Assembly: GCA_963708235.1 (NCBI GenBank)
Contig: OY970200.1
Location: forward strand, 1,426,001-1,490,000
Direction of reading: 5' to 3'
DNA length: 64,000 bases
Origin: G963708235 sp963708235
Lineage (GTDB): Bacteria; Actinomycetota; Acidimicrobiia; Spongiisociales; UBA5794
In this document: positions 31,604 through 40,587 of the stretch, one piece after another
Numbering within the stretch: the first letter of the stretch is position 1
How the letters are laid out: every line of letters begins with the position of its first letter
The notes under the pieces: generated by a model
Told to the model about the DNA's origin: nothing
Databases searched by the model: none
Seen by the model: the letters and a program-made list of their open reading frames with translations, nothing else
Translations under genes and position numbers: made by a program

Positions 31604-33781
31604 CTACGTATGCGACGCCCGCAGCGGTTCCGTACTGGGGTGCCGCGTCGATTCGATGGGCGATGCCGCGGTCACCGACTCATCCCCTTCGACGTCGAGG
31701 TGGGGGAGGAGACGGTCGAGCCATCCGGGGAGCCACCAGTTGCGGTCGCCGAGCAGCTCCATCGTGGATGGCACAAGGACCATCCGCACGATGGTGGCAT
31801 CGACGAGGACGGCCGCCGCCATGCCGAGACCGGCCAGTTTGAGGAACACGGCGTCCTCGAGGACGAAGGCGCCGAACACGGTGACCATGATGGCGGCCGC
31901 CGCGGTGATCACCCGGGCGGTGCTCGCCAGCCCGTCGGCGACGGCGGTGCTGTTGTCCCCGGTGCGCAGATATTCCTCGCGGACCCGCGACAGCAGGAAC
32001 ACCTCGTAGTCCATCGACAGACCGAAGAGCACGGCGAACATCATCATCGGGAGCCAGGCGGGAACCGGGGTCGCCTCGGTGATGCCGACCAACCCCCCGA
32101 ACCAGCCTCCATTGGCAGCCATCGCCATCACGCCGTAGGCGGCGCCGAGCGACAGGAGGTTCATCACCGCCGCCTTGAGCGCAACGGCGAACGAACGGAA
32201 CACCGCCATCAACAGCAGGAACGACAGCAACACCACACCACCCACCAGCAGCGGCAGGCGGGCGGCGGTCTGCTCACTGTCGTCGATGAACGCCGCCGTG
32301 ATTCCGCCGACCGATGCGGTGGCGCCGGTGGCCTCGACCACCGGGGGCAGCACGTCGTTGCGTAGCGTGTGGACGAGCGTCTCGGTGGCCGGGTCCTGGG
32401 GACCGGTGGTCGGAATCACCGAGACCATCGCCGCATCGCCGGTCGGATTCGTCACCGGCGGGGCCACGGCGGCCACACCGGACGTGGTCGCAATCGCACC
32501 GGCGATCACGTCGGTTGCTCCCGCCGACGCCCGGGACAGGTCAACCGCCACCAGCAGCGGCCCGTTGGCTCCCGGGCCGTAGCTCGCCGCCACCATGTCG
32601 AAGGCCCGCCTGCTGGTGAAGTCCTCGGGACCGTTCCCGGCGTCGGGCATTCCCAGCCGCAGACCGGTCGCCGGCACTGCCAGCAACACCAACACGGCGA
32701 GGGCGGCGGCACCGATGATCAACGGACGCCGTTGCATCACCCGGCTCCAACGCCACGACACCGTGCGGCGTCCTTCCACGTCGTGGCGGAACCACGGCAT
32801 CCGCAACCGGTCGATACGGTGCCCGACGAAGCCGAGCACGGCGGGAAGCACGGTGATCGAGGCCACCACCACACTGGTGACGGTCAGCGACAACGCCAGC
32901 GCCACCCCCCACAGATAGCTGCGGCCCATCAGCACGAGACCGACGACCGAGATCACCACCGTCGACCCGGCGAAGACGACCGCCCGACCCGCCGTGGTCC
33001 CGGCGAGCACCACGGCGTCGCGGGGCGCACGGCCGTCGGCGAGGGCACTGCGATAGCGGGTGACGATGAACAAGGCGTAGTCGATGCCGACACCCATACC
33101 GATCATCGTGGCGAGCAGCACCCCGAAGTCGGGGACATCGACGAAGTTGGCCACCAGCGCCACGCCGCTCAACCCGACACCCAGACCGAGCCCGGCGATC
33201 ACCAGCGGCAGACCGGCGGCCAGCACCGATCCGAACGCAACCAGCAGGATGGCGACGGCGGCCACCAGACCCACCGACTCGGAGCTCGCCTCCGACTGTT
33301 CCAGTTGCTGGACCGGGTACCCGCCGAGTTCGACCTGGAGCCCGTCGCCCTCCGCCCGACGGGCGACGTCGATCACCTCCGCAACCGCTCCGGCCGGAAC
33401 CTCCTGGTCGGCTTCGTCGAAATGGATCTGGAGCATCCCCGCCGACCGGTCGGGGGCGACCGGTCGTCGTTCGACGCCCACCACATGATCGACCTCGGCG
33501 ATCGCCGTCTCCATCCGGTGGACGATCGCATCCACGTGGGAACCGGTAACGTCCCCGGCCGAGGTGTAGACCAGGGAGACCGTGCCCCCGGCGACCTCGG
33601 GGAAGCGATCCTCGAGCAGCCCGACCGCCCTTGCCGAGTCGCTGCCCGGGACGTTGTAGTCGATCTCGTTGTCCCCACCGGCGATCCCGGCGAGCGTGAC
33701 GGCCACCGCCACCACCAGCACCCACAACGCCACGACCAGGCGCCGGCGGTCGTAGCTCCATGTGACCACCCGGTGGAGCAT
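31604..33781 (-). CDS. MMPL-family (RND) membrane transporter
   Basis: A 725-aa protein with 12 transmembrane helices in two halves, each with a large extracytoplasmic loop (about residues 40-180 and 400-520). The first half starts MLHRVVTWSYDRRRLVVALWVLVV and has GMGVGIDYALFIVTRYR, and the second has FGLSMDYEVFLLSRVREEY; these are the paired proton-relay Asp motifs (GxxxDYxxF) of the superfamily. It probably exports lipids or hydrophobic drugs using the proton gradient. Its ATG overlaps the stop of the DUF6223 gene, so the two are co-translated, and both face a divergent two-component system. Confidence 0.93.
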   Translation of the reverse strand: MLHRVVTWSYDRRRLVVALWVLVVAVAVTLAGIAGGDNEIDYNVPGSDSARAVGLLEDRFPEVAGGTVSLVYTSAGDVTGSHVDAIVHRMETAIAEVDHVVGVERRPVAPDRSAGMLQIHFDEADQEVPAGAVAEVIDVARRAEGDGLQVELGGYPVQQLEQSEASSESVGLVAAVAILLVAFGSVLAAGLPLVIAGLGLGVGLSGVALVANFVDVPDFGVLLATMIGMGVGIDYALFIVTRYRSALADGRAPRDAVVLAGTTAGRAVVFAGSTVVISVVGLVLMGRSYLWGVALALSLTVTSVVVASITVLPAVLGFVGHRIDRLRMPWFRHDVEGRRTVSWRWSRVMQRRPLIIGAAALAVLVLLAVPATGLRLGMPDAGNGPEDFTSRRAFDMVAASYGPGANGPLLVAVDLSRASAGATDVIAGAIATTSGVAAVAPPVTNPTGDAAMVSVIPTTGPQDPATETLVHTLRNDVLPPVVEATGATASVGGITAAFIDDSEQTAARLPLLVGGVVLLSFLLLMAVFRSFAVALKAAVMNLLSLGAAYGVMAMAANGGWFGGLVGITEATPVPAWLPMMMFAVLFGLSMDYEVFLLSRVREEYLRTGDNSTAVADGLASTARVITAAAAIMVTVFGAFVLEDAVFLKLAGLGMAAAVLVDATIVRMVLVPSTMELLGDRNWWLPGWLDRLLPHLDVEGDESVTAASPIESTRHPSTEPLRASHT

Positions 33782-34176
33782 CACGTCACCGTCCGTCCGT
33801 GAACCCGCGCCGCCGCACCCACGACCGTGCCGGCCAAACCCAGCCCGATGGCGACGATGCCGCCACCGACTCCGTTCCCGCTGCCGACGCCGCCGTCGGC
33901 CGTGGCAACCACCACTACGCCGACGACCGTGGCGACCAGCCCGAGCGCGATCGCCGCCGTCGAGCGGGATCGCCCGGCGTCGGTCTCGCCGCCGACATCG
34001 GCAGCGCCATTCGAGCGGGCACGACGGCCGGAACGGAGGGCGAGCCCGCCGATCACCAGACCGATTAACCCTGCCGCATACGCCGCAACGGCCCAGAGTC
34101 GTCCAGAGCTCGCATCGAAGACGCCGGCGGCGACCGGCGGTACCCAGACTGTTTCGAGGATCCATGTTGTTTCCAT
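33781..34176 (-). CDS. DUF6223-like membrane protein
   Basis: A 131-aa protein with four transmembrane helices. The pattern SSGRLWAVAAYAAGLIGLVIGGLALRSG, followed by VVVVATADGGVGSGNGVGGG and a last helix, is typical of DUF6223. The gene is upstream of and coupled to the MMPL gene (stop/start overlap at 33779-33781), so it may be an accessory subunit. The ATG at 34176 was chosen as METTWILETVW; a frame extending to 34248 lacks conservation. Confidence 0.75.
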   Translation of the reverse strand: METTWILETVWVPPVAAGVFDASSGRLWAVAAYAAGLIGLVIGGLALRSGRRARSNGAADVGGETDAGRSRSTAAIALGLVATVVGVVVVATADGGVGSGNGVGGGIVAIGLGLAGTVVGAAARVHGRTVT

Positions 34177-34199
34177 GTCGTCGAGTATCCGCCGCCACT

Positions 34200-34216
34200 G
34201 TGAAGCGGCCGTGAAG
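34200..34216. promoter_or_regulatory. OmpR-type direct repeat in the DUF6223/MMPL promoter
   Basis: Two hexamers GTGAAG at 34200 and 34211, spaced 11 bp (on the minus strand CTTCAC N5 CTTCAC, similar to the actinobacterial PhoP half-site TTCACC). They lie 24-40 bp upstream of the DUF6223 ATG and are a candidate site for the response regulator encoded next door. Confidence 0.45.
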
Positions 34217-34387
34217 TGGTGATGTGGATATCGCAAAGCCGGTCCCACCCCTGGAACCCGGATCCCGCACCGCCCCGTCGGGGCGCGTTCACACGGTCTT
34301 CATACCTGCCGGTCATGCTGGACGCAGCGGGTGTATCTCCCGCTGGAAACAGGGAGCTTGCCGGTGGTTGGATGCGATGATGGTGCG

Positions 34388-35071
34388 GTGTCGAAACATG
34401 TGCTGGTGGTGGACGACGAACCCAAGATCGTCGAGGTTGTGGGGGACTACCTGCGCAACGCCGGGTTCTCCGTCACCACCGCCGGCACCGGTCCGGGAGC
34501 CGTTGCTTCGGCCCGGGCCCGCCCTCCCGATCTTGTGGTGCTGGACCTGGGTCTCCCGGGTCTGGACGGTCTGGATGTGGCCCGCCAACTGCGCCGAGCC
34601 TCGCCGGTTCCGATCATCATGCTCACCGCACGGAGCGAGGAGACCGATCGGGTGCTCGGCTTGGAGCTGGGGGCGGACGACTACCTGGTGAAGCCGTTCA
34701 GTCCCCGTGAGCTTCTGGCCCGGGTGCGGGCGGTCCTGCGGCGGACCGGTGACCCGGGGATGGACCGGGAGCGGTTTGCGGTGGGGGACATCGTCATCGA
34801 CACCGGTCGCCGTCAGGTGACCGTGAGTGGGGCGGCGGTCGATCTGACCGCAACCGAGTTCGATCTGCTGGTGACGATGGCTCGTCGGCCGGGCCGGGTG
34901 TTCACCCGGGCGCAACTGCTCGACGCCACCCATGGAGTCGTGGTCGAGGCCTACGAACGAACCGTCGATGCGCACATCAAGAACATCCGTCGCAAGGTGG
35001 AGCCCGACCCCCGCCGCCCCCGCTACGTGCTGACCGTCCACGGCGTCGGCTACCGCTTCGCCGATGGCTGA
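34388..35071 (+). CDS. OmpR-family response regulator
   Basis: A 227-aa protein. The receiver domain has KHVLVVDDEPKIVEVV and the phospho-acceptor D53 in LVVLDLGLPG, then the switch Thr in IIMLTARSEE and the Lys in DDYLVKPFS. The C-terminal winged helix ends RRPRYVLTVHGVGYRFAD. The GTG at 34388 starts the protein at the usual place; an open frame upstream to 34331 is non-conserved. It overlaps the kinase gene by 8 bp. Divergent transport genes suggest it controls the MMPL operon. Confidence 0.93.
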   Translation: MSKHVLVVDDEPKIVEVVGDYLRNAGFSVTTAGTGPGAVASARARPPDLVVLDLGLPGLDGLDVARQLRRASPVPIIMLTARSEETDRVLGLELGADDYLVKPFSPRELLARVRAVLRRTGDPGMDRERFAVGDIVIDTGRRQVTVSGAAVDLTATEFDLLVTMARRPGRVFTRAQLLDATHGVVVEAYERTVDAHIKNIRRKVEPDPRRPRYVLTVHGVGYRFADG

Positions 35072-36179
35072 TCGCCCGCCGACCCGGCGCACGGTGCCCT
35101 CCCCAGGTGGCCCCGGTGGGTATCAACATGTGGACACCGCACAGCGTTTCCGGCGTCGGGTGATCCTGGTCGCCGCCGCCCTGCTCCTGGCGTGGATGGT
35201 CGTCATCGCCGTCGTCGCCGGTGTGGCGTCCGGGTACTGGGGCGACCTCGGGCTTCCCACCGACGACGAGGGCCGTCCCCGTGGACTGCTCGTGATCGCT
35301 GCGGCCACCGTCGTCGCCGGCACCGCCATCGCCATCGCCTACCGCCGCATCGGTGCGCCGGTGAGTGGCCTGCTCCACGCCGCCGATCAGGTGGCGAGCG
35401 GTGACTACGGGGTCGTCGACGTCGAGGTGCGTGGACCCCGGGAGGTTCGTCTCCTCGCCGAGACCTTCAACGAGATGGCGGCGCGGCTGGCCAGCAACGA
35501 GGCGCAGCGACGGCGATTCATGGCCGACATCACCCACGAACTGCGCAACCCGCTTGCGGTGCTGCAGAGTGAGATCGAGGCTCAGATCGACGGTGTCCAT
35601 CCCCGTGACGACCACCACCTCGGCTCGCTCCTCGACGAGACCCGGCGGCTCGGTCACCTGATCGACGATCTCCACACCCTGGCGCTCGCCGAGACCGGAC
35701 GCCTTTCGCTCCAGTGCGATGTGGTGGCCGTTGACACTTTGATCGAGGAGGCGGTCGAGCGCCACAGGACGCGAGCCCGCCAACGCAACGCGACCCTGCG
35801 GGTTTCGATCGAGCAGGATGTGCCGAAGGTGTGGGCCGACCCGACCCGGATTCACCAGATCATGGACAACCTGCTGGTCAACGCCATCCGCCATACCCCG
35901 GTCGGCGGGGAGGTGCTGGTGACGGCATCGATACTTCGTGACGCAGGTCCGGGCGACCGCCCGATGGTTCGCTGCCAGGTGACCGACGCCGGCTCCGGGT
36001 TCCGGAGCGAGCAACTCGGACGGTTGTTCGAACCGACGGTGCGGACGGGAGATCCGGGGGGTAGCGGGCTGGGGCTCTCGATCGCCCGCGATCTGGTCCG
36101 GGCACACGGAGGGATGATCGAGGCCGGGAACGATCCGCACACCGGCGGCGCCTCCGTGGCTTTCACCCTGCCCACGTGA
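35064..36179 (+). CDS. Sensor histidine kinase
   Basis: A 371-aa membrane kinase: two transmembrane helices (about residues 33-55 and 73-93) around a short external loop, a HAMP domain, the phospho-acceptor H158 in DITHELRNPLAVL, and an ATPase domain with NLLVNAIRHTP (N box), DAGSGF (G1) and GSGLGLSIARDLV (G2). It should phosphorylate the preceding response regulator. The extracytoplasmic loop is only about 20 residues, so sensing is likely at or within the membrane, typical of envelope-stress kinases. Confidence 0.93.
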   Translation: MADRPPTRRTVPSPGGPGGYQHVDTAQRFRRRVILVAAALLLAWMVVIAVVAGVASGYWGDLGLPTDDEGRPRGLLVIAAATVVAGTAIAIAYRRIGAPVSGLLHAADQVASGDYGVVDVEVRGPREVRLLAETFNEMAARLASNEAQRRRFMADITHELRNPLAVLQSEIEAQIDGVHPRDDHHLGSLLDETRRLGHLIDDLHTLALAETGRLSLQCDVVAVDTLIEEAVERHRTRARQRNATLRVSIEQDVPKVWADPTRIHQIMDNLLVNAIRHTPVGGEVLVTASILRDAGPGDRPMVRCQVTDAGSGFRSEQLGRLFEPTVRTGDPGGSGLGLSIARDLVRAHGGMIEAGNDPHTGGASVAFTLPT

Positions 36180-36309
36180 GACCGGCCGATCTGCGTCGGG
36201 CTCGACTGACCGCCGCGGCGCAGCTCCGCCGGTGGGAATGCGGTGGGATGGACGGGTGCTCGACGGTCCGTACCCTAACTGGCACTCGGCCCGTCGTATC
36301 GGGGCGACG

Positions 36310-36603
36310 TCAGGTCAGGGCTTCGATGATCCGCAGATCCCGCTCGGCGCCATCTCCGAGCACCGCCAGCGCCTCCTGGTACCCGGCGCTCTCGTAGGCG
36401 GCGACGGCCGCCTCCACGCTGTCGAACTCGATGATCACGGTGCGTTCCGCTACCCCGGATTCGAAGGCGGCTGCCGGGGTGCCCCGGGCAAGAAAGCGAC
36501 CGCCTCCGGCCCGCATCGCCGCACCGGCGAGTTCGATGTACCGGGCCAGGCGGTCCTGGTCATTCACCGACCGGAAGGTGTTGATCCAGTACGCCTTGCC
36601 CAC
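36310..36603 (-). CDS. DUF1330 family protein
   Basis: A 97-aa protein of the ferredoxin-like dimeric alpha-beta barrel group: KAYWINTFRSVNDQDRLARYIELA, then GGRFLARGTPAAAFE and ERTVIIEFDSVEAAVAAYES. The GTG at 36603 is preceded by GAGGGAG, while the longer frame to 36633 lacks a ribosome-binding site. DUF1330 proteins are small cytosolic proteins of unknown function. It stands alone, convergent with the kinase gene. Confidence 0.85.
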   Translation of the reverse strand: MGKAYWINTFRSVNDQDRLARYIELAGAAMRAGGGRFLARGTPAAAFESGVAERTVIIEFDSVEAAVAAYESAGYQEALAVLGDGAERDLRIIEALT

Positions 36604-36731
36604 GATTCCGCTCCCTCGAATGAGATCCGGCATTGGACACGGCCGTGGCCCTGGTTGGTTTGGGAAGGGTCGTGTCGCCGCCGGTCAGCGTACCGCGCTT
36701 GTCGCGGCGATCCATCTCGACGGCACAGCGG

Positions 36732-37604
36732 TCAGGACATGCCAGGTTTGTCGAAGAAGTCCGCCAGCGCTCCGGCGAGGGCTTGCGGGTTCTCCTCGGC
36801 CATGTGGTGCCCGGACTCGATGGCGTGGCCGCGCAGATCTGGTGCCCATCTCGACCAGATCCGCAAGGGGTTCCCGTACAGATCCTCCATGTCGTCCCGG
36901 CTGGACCACAACACGAGCGTGGGGCACCCGACGACCTTCCCGGCCGCCCGGTCGGCCAGCTCGTGGTCACGGTCCACACCCAACCCGGCGCGGTAGTCCT
37001 CGAGCATGGCGACGACCGTGTCGGGATCGGTTACGGCTCGTTGGTACTCCTCGAATGCCTCCTCGCCCATGTGCGCCGACGATCCGCCGTACCAGGCCAT
37101 GGGGTCGGCGAGGATGGCCCGCTCCGGTCGCTCGGGCTGGGCGAAGAAGAACCAATGGAACCATTTTTCGGCAAACCGAGCATCTGCACGCTCGAGAGCC
37201 TCGCTGATGGGGACACCGTCGAGCACGGCGAGGCAATTGACGACTTCCGGGTGGTCGAGGGCGAGCCGCAGTGCCACGTAGCAACCTCGATCGTGACCGG
37301 CGAGGGAGAAGCGGGGGTGGCCGAGGTGCCGCATCAGCCGGACCAAGTCCGCCGCCACCGCCCGTTTCGACTGCTGGGAGTGGTCGGGCCGGATCGCCGC
37401 CTTGCCGGATTGCCCGTAGCCACGCATGTCCGGGCAGACCACCGTGAACCCGCGCTCGACAAGACGTTCCGCCACCCGGTGCCATGTCGCCCCGGTGCGG
37501 GGGTGACCGTGGACCAGCAGCACCGCCGGACCGGCACCCCGATGACGGACCCGCAGGGCGACCTCCCCGACATCGACGAACTCGTCGACGAAGCCTTCGA
37601 ACAT
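36732..37604 (-). CDS. Alpha/beta hydrolase, haloacetate-dehalogenase-like
   Basis: A 290-aa enzyme of the alpha/beta-hydrolase fold. The oxyanion region is VLLVHGHPRTGATWHRVAERL, and the nucleophile elbow is LAGHDRGCYVALRLALDHP with Asp as nucleophile, the mark of haloalkane/haloacetate dehalogenases and epoxide hydrolases rather than esterases. The catalytic His is in ESGHHMAEENP. The Arg pair next to the nucleophile (DRG) points to fluoroacetate/haloacetate dehalogenases. The ATG at 37604 begins MFEGFVDEFVDVG; the open frame continues upstream without conservation. Confidence 0.85.
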   Translation of the reverse strand: MFEGFVDEFVDVGEVALRVRHRGAGPAVLLVHGHPRTGATWHRVAERLVERGFTVVCPDMRGYGQSGKAAIRPDHSQQSKRAVAADLVRLMRHLGHPRFSLAGHDRGCYVALRLALDHPEVVNCLAVLDGVPISEALERADARFAEKWFHWFFFAQPERPERAILADPMAWYGGSSAHMGEEAFEEYQRAVTDPDTVVAMLEDYRAGLGVDRDHELADRAAGKVVGCPTLVLWSSRDDMEDLYGNPLRIWSRWAPDLRGHAIESGHHMAEENPQALAGALADFFDKPGMS

Positions 37605-37921
37605 CGCTTCACCATAGGGTCTCGACCGGGTGTTTCGGTCGTCCCCATCCTGGATCCCGGTGGGTCGCTCGTCGCCGATGGTGGACGAGGATCGGTGCGT
37701 GGCAACTCGCTCTCTCCGCAAGTAGGTTCGGCCGACGGGACACAAGGTGACCCACCGAAGTCGGCGCACGAGCACGAAAGGCGCCGCGCCGGGGCAATCA
37801 CCACCTCGTGTACAAGGATCAGCGTCTAGCCTCGGATGAACGACCCACTCCATACCGACACCCCGCATGGCGCACCGCCGGGTCATCGCAGGGCCGGCCA
37901 CGATCGACAGGGAGAATCACC

Positions 37922-38398
37922 GTGAGCGATGCGACGGCCCGGCCCCCGAGACTGCCGCCACCGTGGTTCATCCATACGGCGTGGCGTGTCCATCGGGCGT
38001 TGTACCGGCTCAGTGGCGGCCGGTTCCTGTGGACGACCTCGAACAAGCGTGGCTGGGGTGCGCTGCGTCTCACCACCACCGGCCGCAAATCCGGTGCCGA
38101 ACGCAGCGTCATCGTCGGCTACATCGAAGAAGGTCCCGACCTCGTCACCCTGGCGATGAACGGGTGGGACGAGGGCCATCCCGCCTGGTGGCTCAACCTC
38201 GAAGCCAATCCGGACGCCGTGGTCCGGCTGGCGCACCAACCCCCGCGTCCGGTCCACGCCCGGGCCGCCACCGGCGAAGAGCGCAACCGGTTGTGGCAAC
38301 GCTGGGCCGAGATCGATATCGGTCTCGACACCCTTGCCGCCCGGAGATCGATCGAGACTCCGGTGGTCGTGCTCGAACCGCGCGGCGACACCGGCTGA
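37922..38398 (+). CDS. Deazaflavin (F420)-dependent nitroreductase-family protein
   Basis: A 158-aa split-beta-barrel protein of the Ddn type: RLTTTGRKSGAERSVIVGYIEEGPDLVTLAMNGW, then HPAWWLNLEANPDAVVRL, the two signature stretches that bind F420. The N-terminal arm PWFIHTAWRVHRALYRLSGG is typical of membrane-associated members. The GTG at 37922 follows GGGAG. Reduction of quinones or nitro compounds with F420H2 is the known activity in mycobacterial relatives; the substrate here is unknown. Confidence 0.88.
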   Translation: MSDATARPPRLPPPWFIHTAWRVHRALYRLSGGRFLWTTSNKRGWGALRLTTTGRKSGAERSVIVGYIEEGPDLVTLAMNGWDEGHPAWWLNLEANPDAVVRLAHQPPRPVHARAATGEERNRLWQRWAEIDIGLDTLAARRSIETPVVVLEPRGDTG

Positions 38399-38452
38399 CG
38401 ACGGCTCCGCCGGGTTCGACGTCGATCGCAAGGCACCGGCTGGATCTGCCCA

Positions 38453-39460
38453 TCACCGTCGGGACTGGTCCGCTCGCCCGTCGCCTCCCACCAGCATCTG
38501 GCTCCCCGGAACCGCTGCAGCGTCGACCAGGCGGGTGATCAGATCCTGGTACGGCACTCCGGCCGCTGCGAACATTCTCGGGACCTGCGATTCGGCGGTC
38601 ATGCCCGGCATGGTGTTGACCTCGTTGAGGACCGGGCCGTCGTCGGTGAGGAAGAAGTCGATGCGGGCGACTCCCGCACAGCCGAGGGCGTCGAACATTC
38701 CCACGGCCGCCTCGGCCAGGGCGGCGTGTTCCGCTCTACTGAGGTCGGCGGGCACGGTGAACCGGGCAGAACCGTTGTACTTGGTGGCCGTGTCGAACAA
38801 TCCGTCGGCGCAGATCTCCAAGGGTGGTGGCGCCCACCGGCTGCCGTCGGCATCGCACAGGACGGCGACGTCGATCTCACGGCCGTGGACGGGATGTTCG
38901 ATGAGTATCCGGCTGTCAAAGCGCCCCGCGGTACGCAACGCTACAGCGAGTTGATCGGGATCCTGTGCGAGGGTCACGCCGTAACTGGACCCGGCCGATA
39001 CCGGTTTGACCACAACTTCCGTCACGAATTCGAGCGCAGCCATGTCGGCTGCGCACACCAGGCGGCCCGGGGCGGTGCGAATCCCGATGGCGTCGGCAAC
39101 CAGCTTGGTCGCCCATTTGTCCATGCCGATGGCCCCAGCGCGGGTGCCGGAGCCGACCATGGGTGTATGGGTGAGGGCACAGAGTGCCGCCAGCGTCCCA
39201 TCCTCACCCAGCGGCCCATGGACCGCAGGGAAGACCACATCGGTCCGGGCGAGGAACGACATTGCGGCGGCGACCGAATCGACGGTGCGCTCACCGAGCG
39301 GTTGGCGCTCACATTGCCAACGACCGTCCCGGCCGATGGTGATGGAGGTGGTATCGAACCCCTGCCCATGCAGCGCTCCTTCGATGGCGGCGGCACTTTT
39401 CAGGGACACCTCGTGTTCTGCGTTCTCGCCGCCGCCGATGACCAGCACCTGCATCGTCAT
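38453..39460 (-). CDS. ddl: D-alanine--D-alanine ligase
   Basis: A 335-aa ATP-grasp ligase for the D-Ala-D-Ala dipeptide of peptidoglycan. Key features are GGENAEHEVSLKSA with the substrate Glu at residue 15, FPAVHGPLGEDG, the Ser loop VSAGSSYGV, and the omega-loop tyrosine in ATKYNGSARF, then VARIDFF and LNEVNTMPGMT (Mg ligands). The Lys-Tyr in the omega loop is typical of D-Ala-D-Ala enzymes; D-Ala-D-lactate (VanA-type) ligases differ there. It overlaps alr by ATGA and is the third gene of a vanY-alr-ddl operon. Confidence 0.94.
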   Translation of the reverse strand: MTMQVLVIGGGENAEHEVSLKSAAAIEGALHGQGFDTTSITIGRDGRWQCERQPLGERTVDSVAAAMSFLARTDVVFPAVHGPLGEDGTLAALCALTHTPMVGSGTRAGAIGMDKWATKLVADAIGIRTAPGRLVCAADMAALEFVTEVVVKPVSAGSSYGVTLAQDPDQLAVALRTAGRFDSRILIEHPVHGREIDVAVLCDADGSRWAPPPLEICADGLFDTATKYNGSARFTVPADLSRAEHAALAEAAVGMFDALGCAGVARIDFFLTDDGPVLNEVNTMPGMTAESQVPRMFAAAGVPYQDLITRLVDAAAVPGSQMLVGGDGRADQSRR

Positions 39461-40587
39461 GCGATGATCCGCCTGATGCGGTGCCCGATCCCGGTGACGA
39501 TGGTGTGGGGAATGGTCCCGGACCAGCGAGCCCAATCGTGGATGGTGGGTGCGACTCCACCTTGCGGTCCGAACACGGTGGCGATGGTGCCGGGCGGGTA
39601 TGACTCCTTTCCGGTGTCGATGACGATCTGGTCCATCGAGACACATCCGACGATGGAGTAGCGGCGTCCGCCGATCGCCACCGCAGCCTCCGAACTGACC
39701 TCCCGGGGGATACCATCGGCGTACCCGACGGGCAGGACGGCGAGGTTGGTAGCCGTTTCCGTGAAGTGGGTGGCGCCGTAGCCGACCGGTGTGCCCGCCG
39801 GGACCGTTGCCCGGTGCACGATGGGGGTGGTCAGCCGCAAGGCGCCGTGCAGCGTGGTGGTGTGGGAGGGGTCGATTCCGACGAGGCCGGCTCCAATCCG
39901 GACCATGTCGAAGTGGGTGGCCGGATCGCACAGTGTTCCCGAGGTTGCCGCCAGGTGGGTGAGCGGGACACCGAGCCCTGTCGCCACGATCGTCCTCCTG
40001 GCACGTCTGATTCGCCCGACCGCCGCCCTGTTCGCCTCGGGTCGCGCCTGATCCGCCAGCGGCAGGTGCCCCATCAGCCCCACGACGTCGACCCTTCCTT
40101 GCCAGTGTGCCTGCCGGGTACGGGCGATCAGCGTGTCCCACTCGGATACGGGACAGCCCTCGCGGGCCATGCCGGTGTCCAGGTACAGGTGGAGTGGGAT
40201 CCGCCAGGCGCCGTGTGCGAGCAGTGCCTCCAACTCGTCGACGGAACCGACGGCGACATCGATCTGGTGGGCAGCGGCCGTCTCGGCGTCTACACCCGAC
40301 GGGTGCAGCCAGGTCAGGATGGGCACGGTGAGTCCCGCCGCCCGCAACTCGGCCGCCTCGGCGATGTCGGTGGTGCCGAGCCAGTCCGCTCCGGCGGCGA
40401 CTGCCGCACGGGCGACGGTGATCGCCCCGTGCCCGTACCCGTCCGCTTTGACCACCGCCATCACGCGGGAACGGGTCTTGGTGCGGGCGATCTCCAGGTT
40501 CCGCATGACTTCTCCCGGCAATGTCGCCAGCGTGGGCGGCTCGACATCGATCAGGCGTCGACCAGATCGTTCCAACGAAGTGGTCAT
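39457..40587 (-). CDS. alr: Alanine racemase
   Basis: A 376-aa PLP enzyme that interconverts L- and D-alanine. The PLP lysine is in VMAVVKADGYGHGA near residue 48, the catalytic tyrosine in PVGYGATH, and other conserved parts are DTGMAREGCP, LTHLAATSG, MVRIGAGLVGIDP and GCVSMDQIVID. The ATG at 40587 overlaps the vanY stop by 4 bp, and its own stop overlaps ddl, so all three genes are translationally coupled. Together they supply and trim D-Ala-D-Ala, suggesting this is an inducible second set beside housekeeping copies. Confidence 0.95.
   Translation of the reverse strand: MTTSLERSGRRLIDVEPPTLATLPGEVMRNLEIARTKTRSRVMAVVKADGYGHGAITVARAAVAAGADWLGTTDIAEAAELRAAGLTVPILTWLHPSGVDAETAAAHQIDVAVGSVDELEALLAHGAWRIPLHLYLDTGMAREGCPVSEWDTLIARTRQAHWQGRVDVVGLMGHLPLADQARPEANRAAVGRIRRARRTIVATGLGVPLTHLAATSGTLCDPATHFDMVRIGAGLVGIDPSHTTTLHGALRLTTPIVHRATVPAGTPVGYGATHFTETATNLAVLPVGYADGIPREVSSEAAVAIGGRRYSIVGCVSMDQIVIDTGKESYPPGTIATVFGPQGGVAPTIHDWARWSGTIPHTIVTGIGHRIRRIIA

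Noticed and set aside
38453..39460. VanA-type D-Ala-D-lactate ligase, that is, a true vancomycin-resistance cassette
   Set aside because: The omega-loop Lys-Tyr pattern (ATKYNGS) is that of D-Ala-D-Ala ligases, and no VanH or VanX gene is present.
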